Assembly (NCBI GenBank): GCA_029891385.1
Contig: CM057224.1
Span: 372,001-436,000, forward strand
Reading direction: 5' to 3'
Length of the DNA: 64,000 nucleotides
Source: Erythroxylum novogranatense
Taxonomy: Eukaryota > Streptophyta > Magnoliopsida > Malpighiales > Erythroxylaceae
A program made the position numbers and the translations under genes. Below the pieces are notes generated by a model, which was not told the origin of the DNA, ran no database searches, and saw only the letters and a list, made by a program, of their open reading frames with translations. This document shows positions 46,783 to 58,910 of this stretch, one piece after another. Positions within the stretch are counted from its first letter, which is position 1, and the number at the start of each line of letters is the position of its first letter.

Positions 46783-47343
46783 ATGGCTATTGAAGAGCCC
46801 TGTAATAAGAAGCGAGTCAGGGATGAGTCGGACGAGGTAGGGCTGGACTTGCCCGAGGTTAAGAGAATCAAAGAGGACTTGTTGGAGATTCTCGACGACT
46901 CAGATTCTGACCCGGCGATTCAGGATCTGGATTCCGTGATGAAAAGCTTCGAATATGAGATATCGGCGACGGCTTCTGATGCTTCGCCGATGCCGGTTAT
47001 TGACCTGACGTCGGAAACCGCTGACTCCCAGCCGGAACTCGCCCACCTTCTGGAAGCTTCTGACGATGAGCTTGGGTTGCCGCCAACGTCGATAAGTTCT
47101 TCTAGCGAGGGGATTAAGGAGGACGAGGTAGTGCGGCGTGACTCGGTTGAAATTGGCGGGTTGTGGGGGTTTGAAGACCAGATCCCGAGTTACGACTCGT
47201 TTGGATTGGCAGTTGATGACAATTACGACAACACCGGTTTCGTGGATTTCGACGACGGGTTGTTCGAATATTCCAACGTTTGTTTCGATTCATCCGAATA
47301 TTCCGATTTCTCTTACCGGCTCGGGATCGCACCGACGGAATAA
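46783..47343 (+). CDS. Plant acidic nuclear-type protein with SUMO-interacting motif
   Basis: Single exon, 186 aa. I do not recognise a named family. The N-terminus has a basic cluster, KKRVR (residues 9-13), as a possible nuclear signal. An acidic segment with LPEVKRIKEDLLEILDDSDSD follows at about 23-43. A canonical SUMO-interacting motif, VIDLT, lies at 72-76, next to acidic/Ser residues. The rest is strongly acidic (E/D and S rich), with aromatic clusters near the C-terminus (GFVDFDDGLFEYS). ATG 46783 is preferred over the upstream ATG at 46765 because it starts MAIEE in a better context; the earlier one would add six residues. The pyrimidine-rich leader and TATA box support expression. 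Role in transcription or SUMO-linked regulation is inferred only from motifs. Confidence 0.75.
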   Translation: MAIEEPCNKKRVRDESDEVGLDLPEVKRIKEDLLEILDDSDSDPAIQDLDSVMKSFEYEISATASDASPMPVIDLTSETADSQPELAHLLEASDDELGLPPTSISSSSEGIKEDEVVRRDSVEIGGLWGFEDQIPSYDSFGLAVDDNYDNTGFVDFDDGLFEYSNVCFDSSEYSDFSYRLGIAPTE

Positions 47344-48945
47344 ATTTTCCCTTGTAAAAATCTTTACCTTTTTTTAAATTTTTTTCCACAGAGACCGAAA
47401 TCACATATGTAGGAATAGAGTTATGTCGGAGAATTCCTGGCCCGCTTGAAGCAAGAAAATTAATTATAATTACCAAAACTCTTTGATTATGCTAAATTTT
47501 AAAATAAAATGTAATTCATGTCCAAACCACAATCAGGTGACCATTTGACAGACCATAATGACCATCACGGTTAAAACCGAAGTATGGTTGATAAACCAGT
47601 TCGGTGGTTGAAACATTAAAATGATGTTTAGTTTGCCTCCGCAGATTACGAGGGTCTGACTGAGGTTAGATGTATTTGTTCAGCAGCTGAATGCCTCTAG
47701 TCAAAGTTGGGTTTGAAGTGTTAGGTTTGAATCTGAAGGTACTGGAGCGAATTTTATTGTATGTACAAAAATAAAATTTGAATAAGACTTTATAGGATTT
47801 TTTAAATTTTATTATAAAGTAATGCTATTGTGAATTTAAGGGAAGTTTCGATGTTGGACTATAGCTCTAGTTCGAAATTGACCCGAAAGTCTAAAACTAT
47901 AGAGAAGTTTCGTTGTTCGAGTTTGAATTAGACCCCAAAGTCTAAAATATGTTGTTATGATTCAAAATTTGATCAAACAATTCATAATTAACCTAAAATT
48001 TTATTATTGAGTTCAAATATTCTGATTGAATTTGAGAATTTTTGGGTTGATACCATCGATAGCTGAATTCATTGGCCGGCTAATCCGATTGGGGGCTTAC
48101 TCACAATTAAGGCTCTTCATCTCTCCTTGTGGGTGTATTTCGTGAGGGGTCGAATCCGATTGAATTTGATTTTGATACGATCATTTTTTATACCAAACTC
48201 AAATTTGGTTAATTGCATGGAACTTAGACTCGATATGTTTTTGTCATCATCCCCACTCCTGAGAACTAAAAGAATTGCTTATATGAGCTGAAAAAGAAAA
48301 GCCTTCATACATCCTATCATGCAAGTGGATGCCTCTATTCTTTGCATATTAGCTGTTATGATTCTTATGAAAGTTAAAAAAAGAAAATACAACACAATAT
48401 TGGAACTTCCAAATCAAGTTGGAATTTGGAATCCAACCAAAATCTAACCATCAAACATGTCAAGTGGTTGGTTTTTTGTCATTATCTCTCATTGAAGTCA
48501 AGATTATCATCTAAACCAAATCCATTTGGAATTGGTGGAATTCTACCTTACTCTAATATACTTATTTTTTTAATCAATTAAGAATAAGGTTTGATACTAT
48601 TAAACTTTCTCAGACTTCAAATTTTAGTGAAGTTTTTAGTTTTCAGAACATTATTTTAAAAATAGATTTCGCAAAAGATTTAATTTATATGGACCATGTT
48701 TGGAGTATTTAAGATTCAGGCTTATTTACGACGGATCAAAATTCAAATGAGATTTGGGGCTATTTATTGAAATTTGACTCGATTAAGAATAAAACGATAT
48801 TATTTTAATATATTAAATTTAAAATAAATCAATTTAAGTCGGTTGTTTTAAACTCTGAACTAATTCAAATTTTGGTCATATATTTTTTTACCATAAAACT
48901 ATCATAAACAATTAAAGTACAATCTCCAATGTTAAATTTAATATT
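47344..48945. other. 3' flank and spacer
   Basis: No gene recognised. At about 48080-48170 a segment with GGGGTCGAATCCGATTG resembles a pol III B box and may be a SINE fragment; it is too short to assign. Confidence 0.4.
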
Positions 48946-49171
48946 GAAGAGTATATATATATCTTTTTGGGTGCAACTAGGGTATTCTCTGCCGGACGCG
49001 GAGATTAATTCCTTTGCCACGAAAGCTCGCACTAAGCGATAAACAGCTAGTCACGAGATACGCTCCATTTTTGTGAGTGGGGGGATCAAACCCTCCACCA
49101 CATGATTAAGAACCACGTCACCACCATGTCACATCTCGAGGTTTTATTTTTTCAGAAGAGTATATATATAT
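48946..49171 (-). mobile_element. tRNA-derived SINE with 17-bp target duplications
   Basis: The same 17 bases (GAAGAGTATATATATAT) flank a ~190-bp body at 48946-48962 and 49155-49171. On the minus strand the body starts near GACATGGTGGTGACGTGG and has an A-box-like TGGTGACGTGG. A B-box-like GGTTTGATCCC follows (plus strand GGGATCAAACC at 49082-49092). These are the internal pol III promoter parts expected of a tRNA-derived SINE. The 3' end is on the left and lacks a long poly-A. Confidence 0.85.
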
Positions 49172-51147
49172 ATATATACACACAATAAGAAGATCAACAA
49201 GGGCCTGATGAGCTTTTGATCCTTTTGCCTTTGCAGTGGCCTACTCTTTCGTTCTTTGGGCTTTTGATATTTGAATTTTTCCTGTTTTGGGGTCCATTAA
49301 TAATTTGTAGTTTCTCCATGCGTTTGAATTTTGAAATGGAATTCTTATCATTTGATTACAAATACGATTTATTATTATTGCTATATATTTTCGATAATAT
49401 TTTAATACATAATTAAAGAATAAAGAAAAATTCTACTATTACATAAAAAGAGTTTTAATGCTATTAATTGATATTTAAAATTTTAGAAAGTACTTATAAA
49501 TGTCTTTTTAACAATGATTATAAAACTCAATCTATTTTGATCACTTTGAATCGTTTAATTTACTTTAATCGTTTAATTTAGTTGATTAAAATATTAAATT
49601 TTATTTAACAAATTTCTACTTAAATCTTAAATTATGTGATAGATAAAGAAAATCCCTTTCAATAAGTCAATTTTATGAAGGCCAAATATCGATTAAAATT
49701 TTTAAATCTTTAATGTCTTTTCTTATTTTAGATCATTTTCAAACTATAGATAAAGAGAATCCCTTTCAATCAGTCAGTTTTATTATGATCAAATATCGGT
49801 TAAAATTTTTAAATTTTAAACGTCTTGTCTGATTTTTAAAACATTTTAAACTATAAAAATACCATAAGTTAAGATTTATTTATGTTAATAATTAAATTTA
49901 GAGAAAATCATAAATTGATTTTTAGAGTCACTCACAATTTATAAAAATATACCACAAAGTAAAATTTGTTATGTGATGTAAAGTTTATAATTAAAACTTA
50001 TATTTTACAATATGAGTTATATTAATAATTTTAAACAAAAAAATTTAACGTTATAAAAATAAAAAAGATAGCATTCTGATTTTAAATAAAGTTAATATTA
50101 TTTGAATAAAATTCTTAATTTATTAAATAAAAGATTATACTTAATATAAAAAGTCTTTTTCCTAATTTATCATTACTTAATATTCTTTTATATATAATTT
50201 TAATGCAAAATATTATTTAAAATATTTTTTAACTGTTACATCACCGAACTCAACTTGTAATATTTTATTATATTGTACACAATAATGCTCTTAAATATGT
50301 GTTATATGAACTAAAAATGTTAGAAAATATTTTATGTCATATTAAAATCAATGATTAAAATACTTATTCAGTTCGGGCTACTTAACCATAAAAAGCTTGA
50401 AACATCTAATTTTTTTATTTGATTTTCAACTTTCAGGTTAATTTATTTTAATAACTCTTCCTTAAAAACTAATTAATTTATTGATTAATCGGCAAATTTT
50501 CTTAAATTAATAATCTCTTATAAACTAAATTAATTAATTAATTTTTATTTAAAATTTTCTTTTAATTAAATTTCAAAATTTTCAAACTCTTTAATTTATT
50601 TATTTTTAATCAATTTTATGAAGATCCAATACCAGTTAAACCTTTTAAATCTTAAAACTCTTTAATTTTTGGTTCATCTTTTAAAACTTTAATTAAAATA
50701 TTAAATTAATTTATATATTAAAAATTAAAGTTGCATACATTTATGTAATCTAAAAATTTTAACAAAAATCAAAGCTGGATGTTACTTGCTTTACTTTTAT
50801 TAATTTATTAATTAATCGGTAAATTTTATAAATTAATAATTTCTTTTAAACTAAATCAATTGATTAAATTTCATTTAAAAATCTCATTTTTAATTAAAAT
50901 TTAAAATTTTCTATAAGTAAAATGATATCTTTTAATTATATTTTAAATTCTTTAATTTTATTTAATCTTTATTCAGTTTTATGATGAAATGGTATTAATT
51001 AAGCCTTTTAATCTTAATTTTCGGTTGGTGTTTTAAATTATTAATTAAAACATTATATATATATATATACAAAAAATCAAAGCTCGATGTTACTTGCTTT
51101 GCTTGTTTTTCTTTGTACACCTTTACAAGTTCGTTCCAATTTATTAC
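49172..51147. other. Intergenic, AT-rich
   Basis: About 2 kb, very AT-rich, no genes. Several similar segments (for example AATCCCTTTCAAT near 49649 and 49759, and AATCGG...AAATTAATAATTTC near 50485 and 50815) point to repeated internal duplication. Confidence 0.4.
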
Positions 51148-51253
51148 TATAAATGCGCGCATAAGTCGAATCGTAAAGATAAAAAGGAAAGCAATAGCGA
51201 AGTGAAATCGAGAGGGGTTGAAGCTTGAAGGAGACAGAGATCGGCTAGTAAAC

Positions 51254-53188
51254 ATGAAGATTTTTGTTAAGACTTTGAAAGGAACTTCCTTCCAAATCGA
51301 AGTGAAGCCCGAAGACACGGTTCGCCTTCTTCTTGTGTTCTCTTTATCTGTTTTCGATTAGTGGGATTAAACACAACTCGGGTTCTGTTCTTGTGATTGA
51401 TTGTGTCCTCTTGTTGCTTGTTTAATGTTTTGATTTTAATCGGTTTAGGTTTGGGCGGTATTAGTGGATTTTGGGTCTTTGAGTGATTGAATTGATATTT
51501 AAAGTTGTGTTTTTTGCTACTTGAGCTTGAATTCGTAGTGGATTTAGGGAATTTGGGGCTTTGTAATGTTTGGTCAACTTACACTATAGAAGATTTTTCT
51601 GGGTATTCAGTGTCAATCGTTATCTGGTTTTTCGAACACATAAGAATCAGTTTGCTTCAATTACAAGAAAATTCCTTGTTCTTTGCTCTACTTAAGAAGA
51701 ATAAAAAATAACAAGAACGAGTAGTCACCCATTGAGTAGGGTCTTGGTTTTTTGGACGGATGTTTATAACAAGCTTGTCTAGTTACTGGGATAATTGAAT
51801 AATTAATCGGTTCATGGAAGTCAATGACGATTCACTTTTCATGATATCGGACTGGTCAGGAGGCCTATTTCTTTGAAACATCAGGATACAGCTGCTTTTT
51901 TGTTCATGTGACAGACATGGCAATTCTTTGTGTCAAACATCAAGATGTCTTATTCATCATAGTTTTGCTTCAGCTACAAGTGTCTTATATTTAATGCTGT
52001 TGTTTCTTTTGTGTAGTTTATAAGAAGTTAAACCTGTCATTTTTGTCTTAAGGTTTCTGCTGTCAAAAAGAGTATAGAAACTTCTCAAGGGCCCGATGTC
52101 TACAATGCAGCACAACTCATGCTTATTCATCAGGGTAAAGTCCTTAAGGATAACACTACATTGGAAGAAAACAAGGTTGTTGAAAATAGTTTTGTTGTGA
52201 TAATGACGTCAAAGGTGCGTTTCTTTTCTTCTTACAGTTCAACTTGTTGGGGCCAGTTGCATAGCTTATTCTCCTGGGTATCTTTTCATTAACACAAAAT
52301 GTGTGATTTTTATTGTATTTACAGACAGTTTCTTGATTAATAAACCATTTGGTTGTAGTTGATGTGACTAGGTAGCATCTTTTGTGGTGTTACATCATAT
52401 AGAAAATTAGTTATCACAGTTCTCATTAGTTAGCTTGAAGAAACTCCACTAAATGCATTCATCAGTCTGTTCCCCTCTATGTCTTTTTATTTTGTTGCTG
52501 CCATAAGCATAATGGCTCGTGGATTATAACATAGTCTCTTTGTACTATAACTATGGCAGACTAAAAGCTCACCTGGTGAGGGTTCAACTACGTCAGCTGC
52601 AGCTACAACTAAGGTAAGTGTGTGATTTTGTGTTGTTTGCAACTGTTTTATAGCTTCTGCTGATACAGGGTTAAAGTTCATCGGCGTTAATTCTGAAATC
52701 AGTGTTAGTATATTACTTGGTTCCTCATGTTTATGAATTGAGAATTCCTGCTGAATTACTTCTTGGGGATATCTTTCTGGGTTTAAGGAAGAACCTTAAA
52801 ATTCTTAACCTTTCGTGCGTCTGTAATTACTTCTTTAGAATATATTGCTGATTTGTTTACGAAGTTTCCAATTTGCAATCTTCTCCCTTTTGTAAATTTT
52901 GGCTTCTTATTGTTGATTTTATAGGCACCCCAGTCAAGTTCACCGGCATCGGCTGCACCTCAAGCTCCTGTAACTACACCACCTAGGTAAGTGTATATCT
53001 TTTTACATCATGTTTTTGTGTAAAAGTAATGAACTTGAGATAATCATGTATATTGCTTTGACATATTCTGTTTGCATGTGTTGTTTCATAGACCTGCTGC
53101 TGCTCCTACACTTGCCCCTGCCCCTGCCCCTGCCCCTGCCTCTGCCTCTGCCCCTGCCCCTGCCCCTGCCCCTGCCCCTGCTCCTGCA

Positions 53189-53230
<42 letters not shown>

Positions 53231-55664
53231 TCTACTGGGTGTGCATCCTTATTCTCTGAGCTATTGGTTCTTGTTTGAAAAAAATGATTCATGGCTGTTA
53301 AGTTTCCCCTTGAGAACCATGGCTATAATTTAATGAGTTGGAGTGATTTCTTTTCTAACTATTCAATGTTGTTTATTGAATCAGGCCAGTAGCTGATGTC
53401 TATGGTCAAGCAGCATCAACTCTTGTTGCAGGAAATAACTTGGAAGAAGCAATCCAGCAAATTATGGACATAGGTGGAGGGACCTGGGACAGAGATACTG
53501 TTGTTCGGGCTCTTCGTGCTGCTTACAACAATCCTGAGAGAGCCATTGAATATTTATACTCAGTAGGTTCTCCAATACTTGTACCATATCTTTTGAAGTT
53601 TGTTGCTGGGAAACAGTAGTTAGAAGTTCAATTTGAGATAAAACAAGGAGGAATTGTTAGATTATTTTTCAACTGTCATTGATTACTCTCTCTCTCTCTC
53701 TCCATGTTGGGGTGTTGAAAGTTTGAGATTTTTCCAGTTTGAAGACATTTGGTGCATTGCTATGAACTGTAGCTTCTATTATAGATAGCTATTTGAAATT
53801 TCTAAGTGGTTATGATGCATGATATATGAGTTTATTAAACCAATTACTGGGTAGGATAAAGAGAATTAGGGAGATGCAACAAGTGTGTACTTTTTATGTC
53901 GAAGATTATTTTCTCTCCTCTCTCACTCCCTCCCTCTCTCTCCATGTTGAGGTTTCAAAAGCGGAGAGTTCTGGAGTCTGAAGTACATTCAGTTCATGAT
54001 TATGCATTCTAATTTATGTAATACAGACCTAGCTTTAATCTCTTCATCCTTCTGTATGGTTGTGATGCCTGGTCTCCCAGTTTAGTAACCTACTCACTAG
54101 GTACAATTAAGGGGCTATGATTTGGTGTTTACTGTTTGTAAATTATTCTCAGTTTATATTTGATATCTTTCCTTTTGTATTATATCTTGCCATATTCTTC
54201 ATGCAACAAATCATTTTTCTTTTGGAGTTCAAACTTAGTATCGAGTTGCAGAAATTATCCTTTCTTCATAAACATCTCTCTCACTTGTAATTCATGTCAT
54301 CATGTCTTACCTACTCTCACCAATCTTGTGCAGGTTTCTCATTTACGGTCCATTGCTTATTAACTTCTGTATATTATGCCATTTTCCATCTCCCAACTAT
54401 ATTGGGATTACAGAATAAAGCGACTATTAACCAAATTGAATGTATGATTGAGAATTCATAACTGCCTTTGCTTTTTTGTCTGTTACATCCCTGAACTTAT
54501 AATTATATACGTACATCAGGGTATTCCTGAGCAAGCTGAGGCTCCACCCGTAGGCCGTGCCCCAGTGATTGGCCAAGCTGCCAATCCCCCAGGCCAGTCT
54601 CAGCAACCAGCCCAACCAGCTCCACCTTCTAGTGGACCTAATTCAAGTCCTTTAGATCTCTTTCCACAGGTAGTATCTCCACAATTTGTACTTTCTGATC
54701 TGCTGAAGGTGGACTCACTCTAATTTCATGTTTTTGCTTTCAGATTTACCTCAAGTTGTTGATCTTTTGATTTTTTACCTCTTCTCTAGGGCCTTCCAAA
54801 CATGGGTTCTGGTGCTGCTGGTGCGGGGACTCTTGATTTCTTGCGTAACAGTCAGCAGGTCTCAATTCTTTAGGTCTTGTATCTTTTCTATGGTTGCTTT
54901 GATGCCTGACCATGATGAACTCAAACATTATTTTGGGGTTATTTTCAGTTCCAAGCCTTGAGAGCTATGGTTCAGGCTAACCCACAGATATTGCAGGTTC
55001 TTTTTTTGTATTGATTACTTTAGTTTTTCCATATCTAGAGTGTTTGGTGTAATTCTTCTCTTTTTTTGCAGCCCATGCTTCAAGAATTGGGAAAGCAAAA
55101 TCCTCACCTAATGAGGCTTATCCAAGAGCATCAAGCTGACTTTCTGCGCCTGATCAATGAACCTGTTGAAGGTGGAGAAGGGTAGGATTTGTCATTGTCA
55201 GTTCTATTGTTCTTTGAACTTGTGATACTTGTTTCTCATTCTGATTTGTTGGGTTAATTGTTAAAGGAATATACTAGGGCAGCTTGCTGCAGCAATGCCA
55301 CAGGCAGTATCGGTCACACCTGAAGAGCGTGAAGCAATAGAACGAGTGAGTTCTTTTGTCTTAACTCAAACTTACTTTGGTGCATACCTCAGTTTGACAA
55401 ATTATCCTTTCAAGATTCCTATACACTATATTTGTTTACTCGGATTCTAAATTTCTGTGCATAGATTTGGTCATAATGCATTATACCTTGTATCCCTTAA
55501 TACATTCTCAATAATGGTATATGTATGGTTTCTTTTCTCGTTTGCAGCTTGAAGCAATGGGTTTTGACCGAGCAATTGTACTAGAAGTCTTCTTTGCCTG
55601 CAACAAGAATGAAGAACTGGCTGCCAACTACCTTTTAGATCACATGCATGAGTTCGAGGAATGA
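51254..55664 (+). CDS. RAD23: RAD23 ubiquitin-receptor / DNA repair protein
   Basis: Twelve GT-AG exons: 51254-51319, 52053-52214, 52560-52613, 52925-52986, 53092-53238, 53385-53562, 54520-54669, 54790-54858, 54949-54996, 55072-55181, 55267-55345 and 55548-55664. They join in frame to 1242 bp, 413 aa. Domain order: ubiquitin-like (1-76, starting [13 protein letters not shown]), Ala/Pro/Ser linker (to about 165), UBA1 (about 182-225, [17 protein letters not shown]), XPC-binding region (about 289-347, [17 protein letters not shown]) and UBA2 (about 366-410, [20 protein letters not shown]). RAD23 carries polyubiquitinated substrates to the proteasome and stabilises the XPC/RAD4 repair factor. 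Length fits plant RAD23C/D. A TATAAAT lies at 51148-51154. Exon 5 is almost wholly an Ala-Pro repeat. Which paralogue (B/C/D) is not settled. Confidence 0.96.
53113..53230 (+). repeat. Coding hexanucleotide (CCTGCC/CCTGCT) minisatellite in RAD23 exon 5
   Basis: About twenty tandem CCTGCY hexamers encode an Ala-Pro tract with a few Ala-Ser pairs in the UBL-UBA1 linker. Because the unit is six bases, copy-number changes keep the frame. The 5' half uses CCC/GCC variants and the 3' half GCT variants, suggesting two expansion events. Confidence 0.9.
53650..54080. repeat. Diverged direct duplication in RAD23 intron 6
   Basis: Two similar segments, at about 53680-53850 and 53905-54095, share a (CT)n run, CTCCATGTTG.GG, a GAG.TT.T....GT.TGAAG block and GTTATGATGC/GTTGTGATGC. 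The copies are diverged. No sign of coding. Confidence 0.55.
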
Positions 55665-57004
55665 CTGGAGTTTGTGAACATATTGCCAATCCTTTCATCC
55701 AATTGTCATATTCCTTTTCGAATATATTCCCCTCAAACTTCTTTTCATACCAAGTTTGGAGTTTTTATGATGTGAAGTCTCTAGACAGGGAACAAAGATG
55801 TAACATTCCTCCAGTTTCTACATGTTAGGATGTTCATATACATGCTGTCTTTTGCAATTTCTTTTATTGTGTATACTTTCACATACTTGGCATGGACGTT
55901 CTAATATAATCAGTTTCTAAATTTATGCAGTACCGTTTGTTTTGTGAAACCGTATGGTTTGAATGTGTTCTTGTCTCTTGATAGTTGCTCTGACGACATT
56001 CCTTCAAGTTCTTGTCCAGCCTGAATGTGGAAGTCTGGAAGAGGATTGTTGTGAAGAGGACGCAGACTTGGAATATGATCAGTATTCTGATTAGGGAATT
56101 GTGCCAAGCGGGTTGACGGAGATTCTTAGTTTTTATATCTTGTAAATGATAAAATATCCGAGAACGAAAGGTGGAGTCTTAGTTGGGGACTCAAGGAATC
56201 TCAACCGGGTCCGAGATGATGGTATACCTTGTGTCAGATGTCAATGGGCTTTCATGTTTAAGTGTTTAGGTACCTAAGAAATGGTTACTTAATCTACAGA
56301 GCCCCGAGTAGTAAAGGTGGTATTGAGTTAAGTCTGATTTGAGCCCAGTCTAAGGCTTGAGCAGGTTCAAGACTCATGGCCTGATCTCGAGCTTGATAAA
56401 GTGAAAAAAGAAAAACACTTTAAGTCTGATTTGAGCCCAGTCTAAGGCTTGAGCAGGTTCAAGACTCATGGCCTGATCTCGAGCTTGATAAAGTGAAAAA
56501 AGAAAAACACTTTGTCTATTTGGGTCAAAAAGCTTAAATTCAAGTCTAACTCAAAAATATCTTCATTACATAGAATGCTTTACAGAATTAAGTACATTTG
56601 AACTCTCAGAGACTGGTCGGAGCGGAGGCAAAGTTATTAATACTGTATCGGGTTCGGTATTAGATTAAGCTCTGTAACGTAATTGTCTTAGATGGCCAAG
56701 ATGTCAGACTGCAGATTTTGGATAAGTTTTTAAACTTATGAAATAGTCCCTAAAATTTTTAAAAATTACAAAACAGTCCATATTGGTATATTATGCAGTT
56801 ATATTGTACACTTTATTAGTTTACTGTTTACGTTAACCATACTCAATCTCAAATGTAATTACACAAACTCAAATTCAATCTCATTCATCAATAATTCAAC
56901 AATCCAATATTAATACCTTAAAATCTACTAAATCACAATCACAATCACCATTCTAATTTTCAAATTTAATTTCCAATCGGATTCGAACCAAATGACCAAT
57001 CTAT
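55665..57004. other. RAD23 3' flank and spacer with 92-bp tandem duplication
   Basis: The first few hundred bases are probably 3' UTR. A 92-bp unit is duplicated without visible change at 56328-56419 and 56420-56511 (both contain GAGCCCAGTCTAAGGCTTGA and CTGATCTCGAGCTTGATAAA). No gene seen. Confidence 0.7.
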
Positions 57005-57365
57005 GTCCAAATGCCATGAAAAATTAAACAAAAATAAAAAATCAATCGGCCTTTACCACATCTGGGTCGACGTCAGTCGCGGTGTGCTATGTGCGGTGTC
57101 GCACGGTGTGTGGTGTGTGAGCGCGAGGAGGACGACGGAGAATGCCAGACGGTGTACGGTGGACGCCAGACGGTGGATCTCAATATGTGGCGACGTCTTC
57201 GAGCGTGCGTTGTGCGGTGTGCAGTGGACGTCTTCCGGCGTGGACGACGATTGAAGGCTGGAGGCGAGGCGAGGCAGACGGCGAGACAGGCGGGAGTTGG
57301 GACAGCGGAAGGGAGAGAAGAAGATGAAGAGAGAGGGAGAGTCGGGGACGGAGGGTAGATAAATT
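57005..57365. other. GC-rich island of unknown nature
   Basis: A sharply GC- and CpG-rich block within AT-rich DNA, with repeated strings such as GTGCGGTGT, CCAGACGGTG and GTGGACG. It is open in several frames on both strands, none resembling a protein, as expected for high GC. Similar strings flank it: ATAGTCCCTAAAATTTTTAA at 56745-56764 and ATAGTCCCTAGAGTTTTTTT at 57381-57400. The whole 56745-57400 segment may therefore be a retroelement LTR or other repeat. Confidence 0.4.
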
Positions 57366-57548
57366 TTCTTTATTTGCAAAATAGTCCCTAGAGTTTTTTT
57401 TTAACATAATGGCGCCAGAAAAATCCAAGATTGGTGATTGGCCTTGTCTGAATTTAATTCATGCCCGGTACTCTTTATGGCCGTTCTGGTACCGTTTTTA
57501 GGCTAGTACAGAGCGTTCCGGCCCAAGGGCGGATCTACAATAGGGGCA

Positions 57549-57570
57549 AGTGGGGGCACTTGCCCCCACT
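57549..57570. repeat. Near-perfect palindrome
   Basis: AGTGGGGGCA and its reverse complement TGCCCCCACT are separated by CT. The right arm TGCCCCCACT occurs again at 57654-57663. The palindrome follows AGGGGCAAG and may be the terminal or subterminal part of a DNA transposon; no transposase is nearby. Confidence 0.6.
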
Positions 57571-57670
57571 GTCTCCAACAAATTCTCTATAAAAAATATT
57601 ATTTTAAGTTTTGCCTTCATTAAAAAAATAAAATTTTACTCCTATTAAAATTTTGCCCCCACTAAAAATA

Positions 57671-58489
57671 AAATTTTATCCTTAATAAAATTTTACTTAA
57701 AAAATTTTATGGATCTCCCTCTTCCGGTCGATACCGGCCGGAACAGTAAGATATCCACATCATTGAGTGGAGGAGCACGAGGTCAAAGGATTTTGTGTTC
57801 GATTTCTTTTATTTACACTTTTTCAATCAAGCCTGTCGTACAAAGTTTGTCTAGTGCAGAATATTCGATTGATGTAATTTACAGACTATTGCGTCAATCT
57901 ATAAATTTACTCAGTGCGCATCTAGAAAGTAGCAATTGTAAGTTTCTCTTATAAAAATTACATTTGAGTTCACAACAAATCGCAATTAATAAAATATGAT
58001 CAAAGTTGTCGTAAATTATGAGAAGATGTTTAAAAGTAGTCGTAATATTTTGACTACAATTGTAATTATATTAATATTGAAATTATAAATTTGGTTATAA
58101 TTTATAATTTAAAATTTTGATTGATAATTACATAATATTGTTATTTTAAATTAAATTGTGTTGTTTCAATAATAACGACATGTAAACTTACCCTTAATTA
58201 GTAAAGAAATTATTTTAATAAACTATCAAAATTGAAAACGATTGGAAAAAATAATAAACAAATACATAAGTAAATGAAAATTAATAAAATAAAAATAAAA
58301 GTACATAATAAATAAACAAATAAGTAAATTTAAAATCTGAAATAAATAAATAAAATAACCAAAAATACGAAGTATTAAGTTAATTAAAAATAAAATTGAA
58401 GAAAAGTGTTCAAATCTTATGAAAAGAGATTTTTAAGAATATTTTAATTTGTCAAAGTTGCTTATGAAAAGAAAAATTATATAAATGAA
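57671..58489. other. Intergenic, AT-rich
   Basis: No recognised gene. A short frame at 57709-57954 shows no known protein. Confidence 0.35.
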
Positions 58490-58910
58490 TTAAATAATAA
58501 CGTTTTTAGATAGAAAAGTTTGAAACCGACCTAATTCATTGTCGTCCCACGTGCTTTTCTCCTTTTCCATTCTTGTCAGAAGCGTGAAAGCTTTTCCATG
58601 TACGAATTTTAGCTTCTTCTCCGCTGGAACTTTGTTGTACCACAAACCAAAACCCATGTTTTGAGCCATATATGTGAACTGAAAGCGAAGAATAGCCATT
58701 ACAATGATGGGAAGATGGATCAAAACCAATGAACCTGTATCTTCTTCCAAGAACATGTCCATTGTTGTCCTTTCCATAACATGATGCATGTTTTGTACTC
58801 ACACACTGTTCTTTGGCTCAGTGAAAAATAGGTGTCCATGGACTATGGAGGACCACTCTCGGTTTGGAGATGCTTTCTTCTTGGTTTCCAGCCATATATA
58901 GTTTGGACCT
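58490..58910 (-). other. Possible small gene remnant, unrecognised
   Basis: Less AT-rich patch with a TATATAT string at about 58895 on the minus strand, then ATG GCT GGA AAC (MAGNQEESISKPRVVLHSPW), which stops after 26 codons. Beyond it two overlapping frames stay open: one from ATG 58789 (99 codons) and one from GTG 58802 (88 codons, with HASCYGKDNNGHVLGRRYRF). I cannot name a family or decide which frame is real. It may be a decayed gene. Confidence 0.25.

Noticed and set aside
53010..53333. Leu- and Gly-Ala-rich proteins in alternate frames over RAD23 exon 5
   Set aside because: Shadows of the hexanucleotide repeat; the spliced RAD23 frame accounts for it.
57003..57379. Genes in the GC-rich block
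   Set aside because: Open in many frames at once, with no recognisable domain and repetitive composition.
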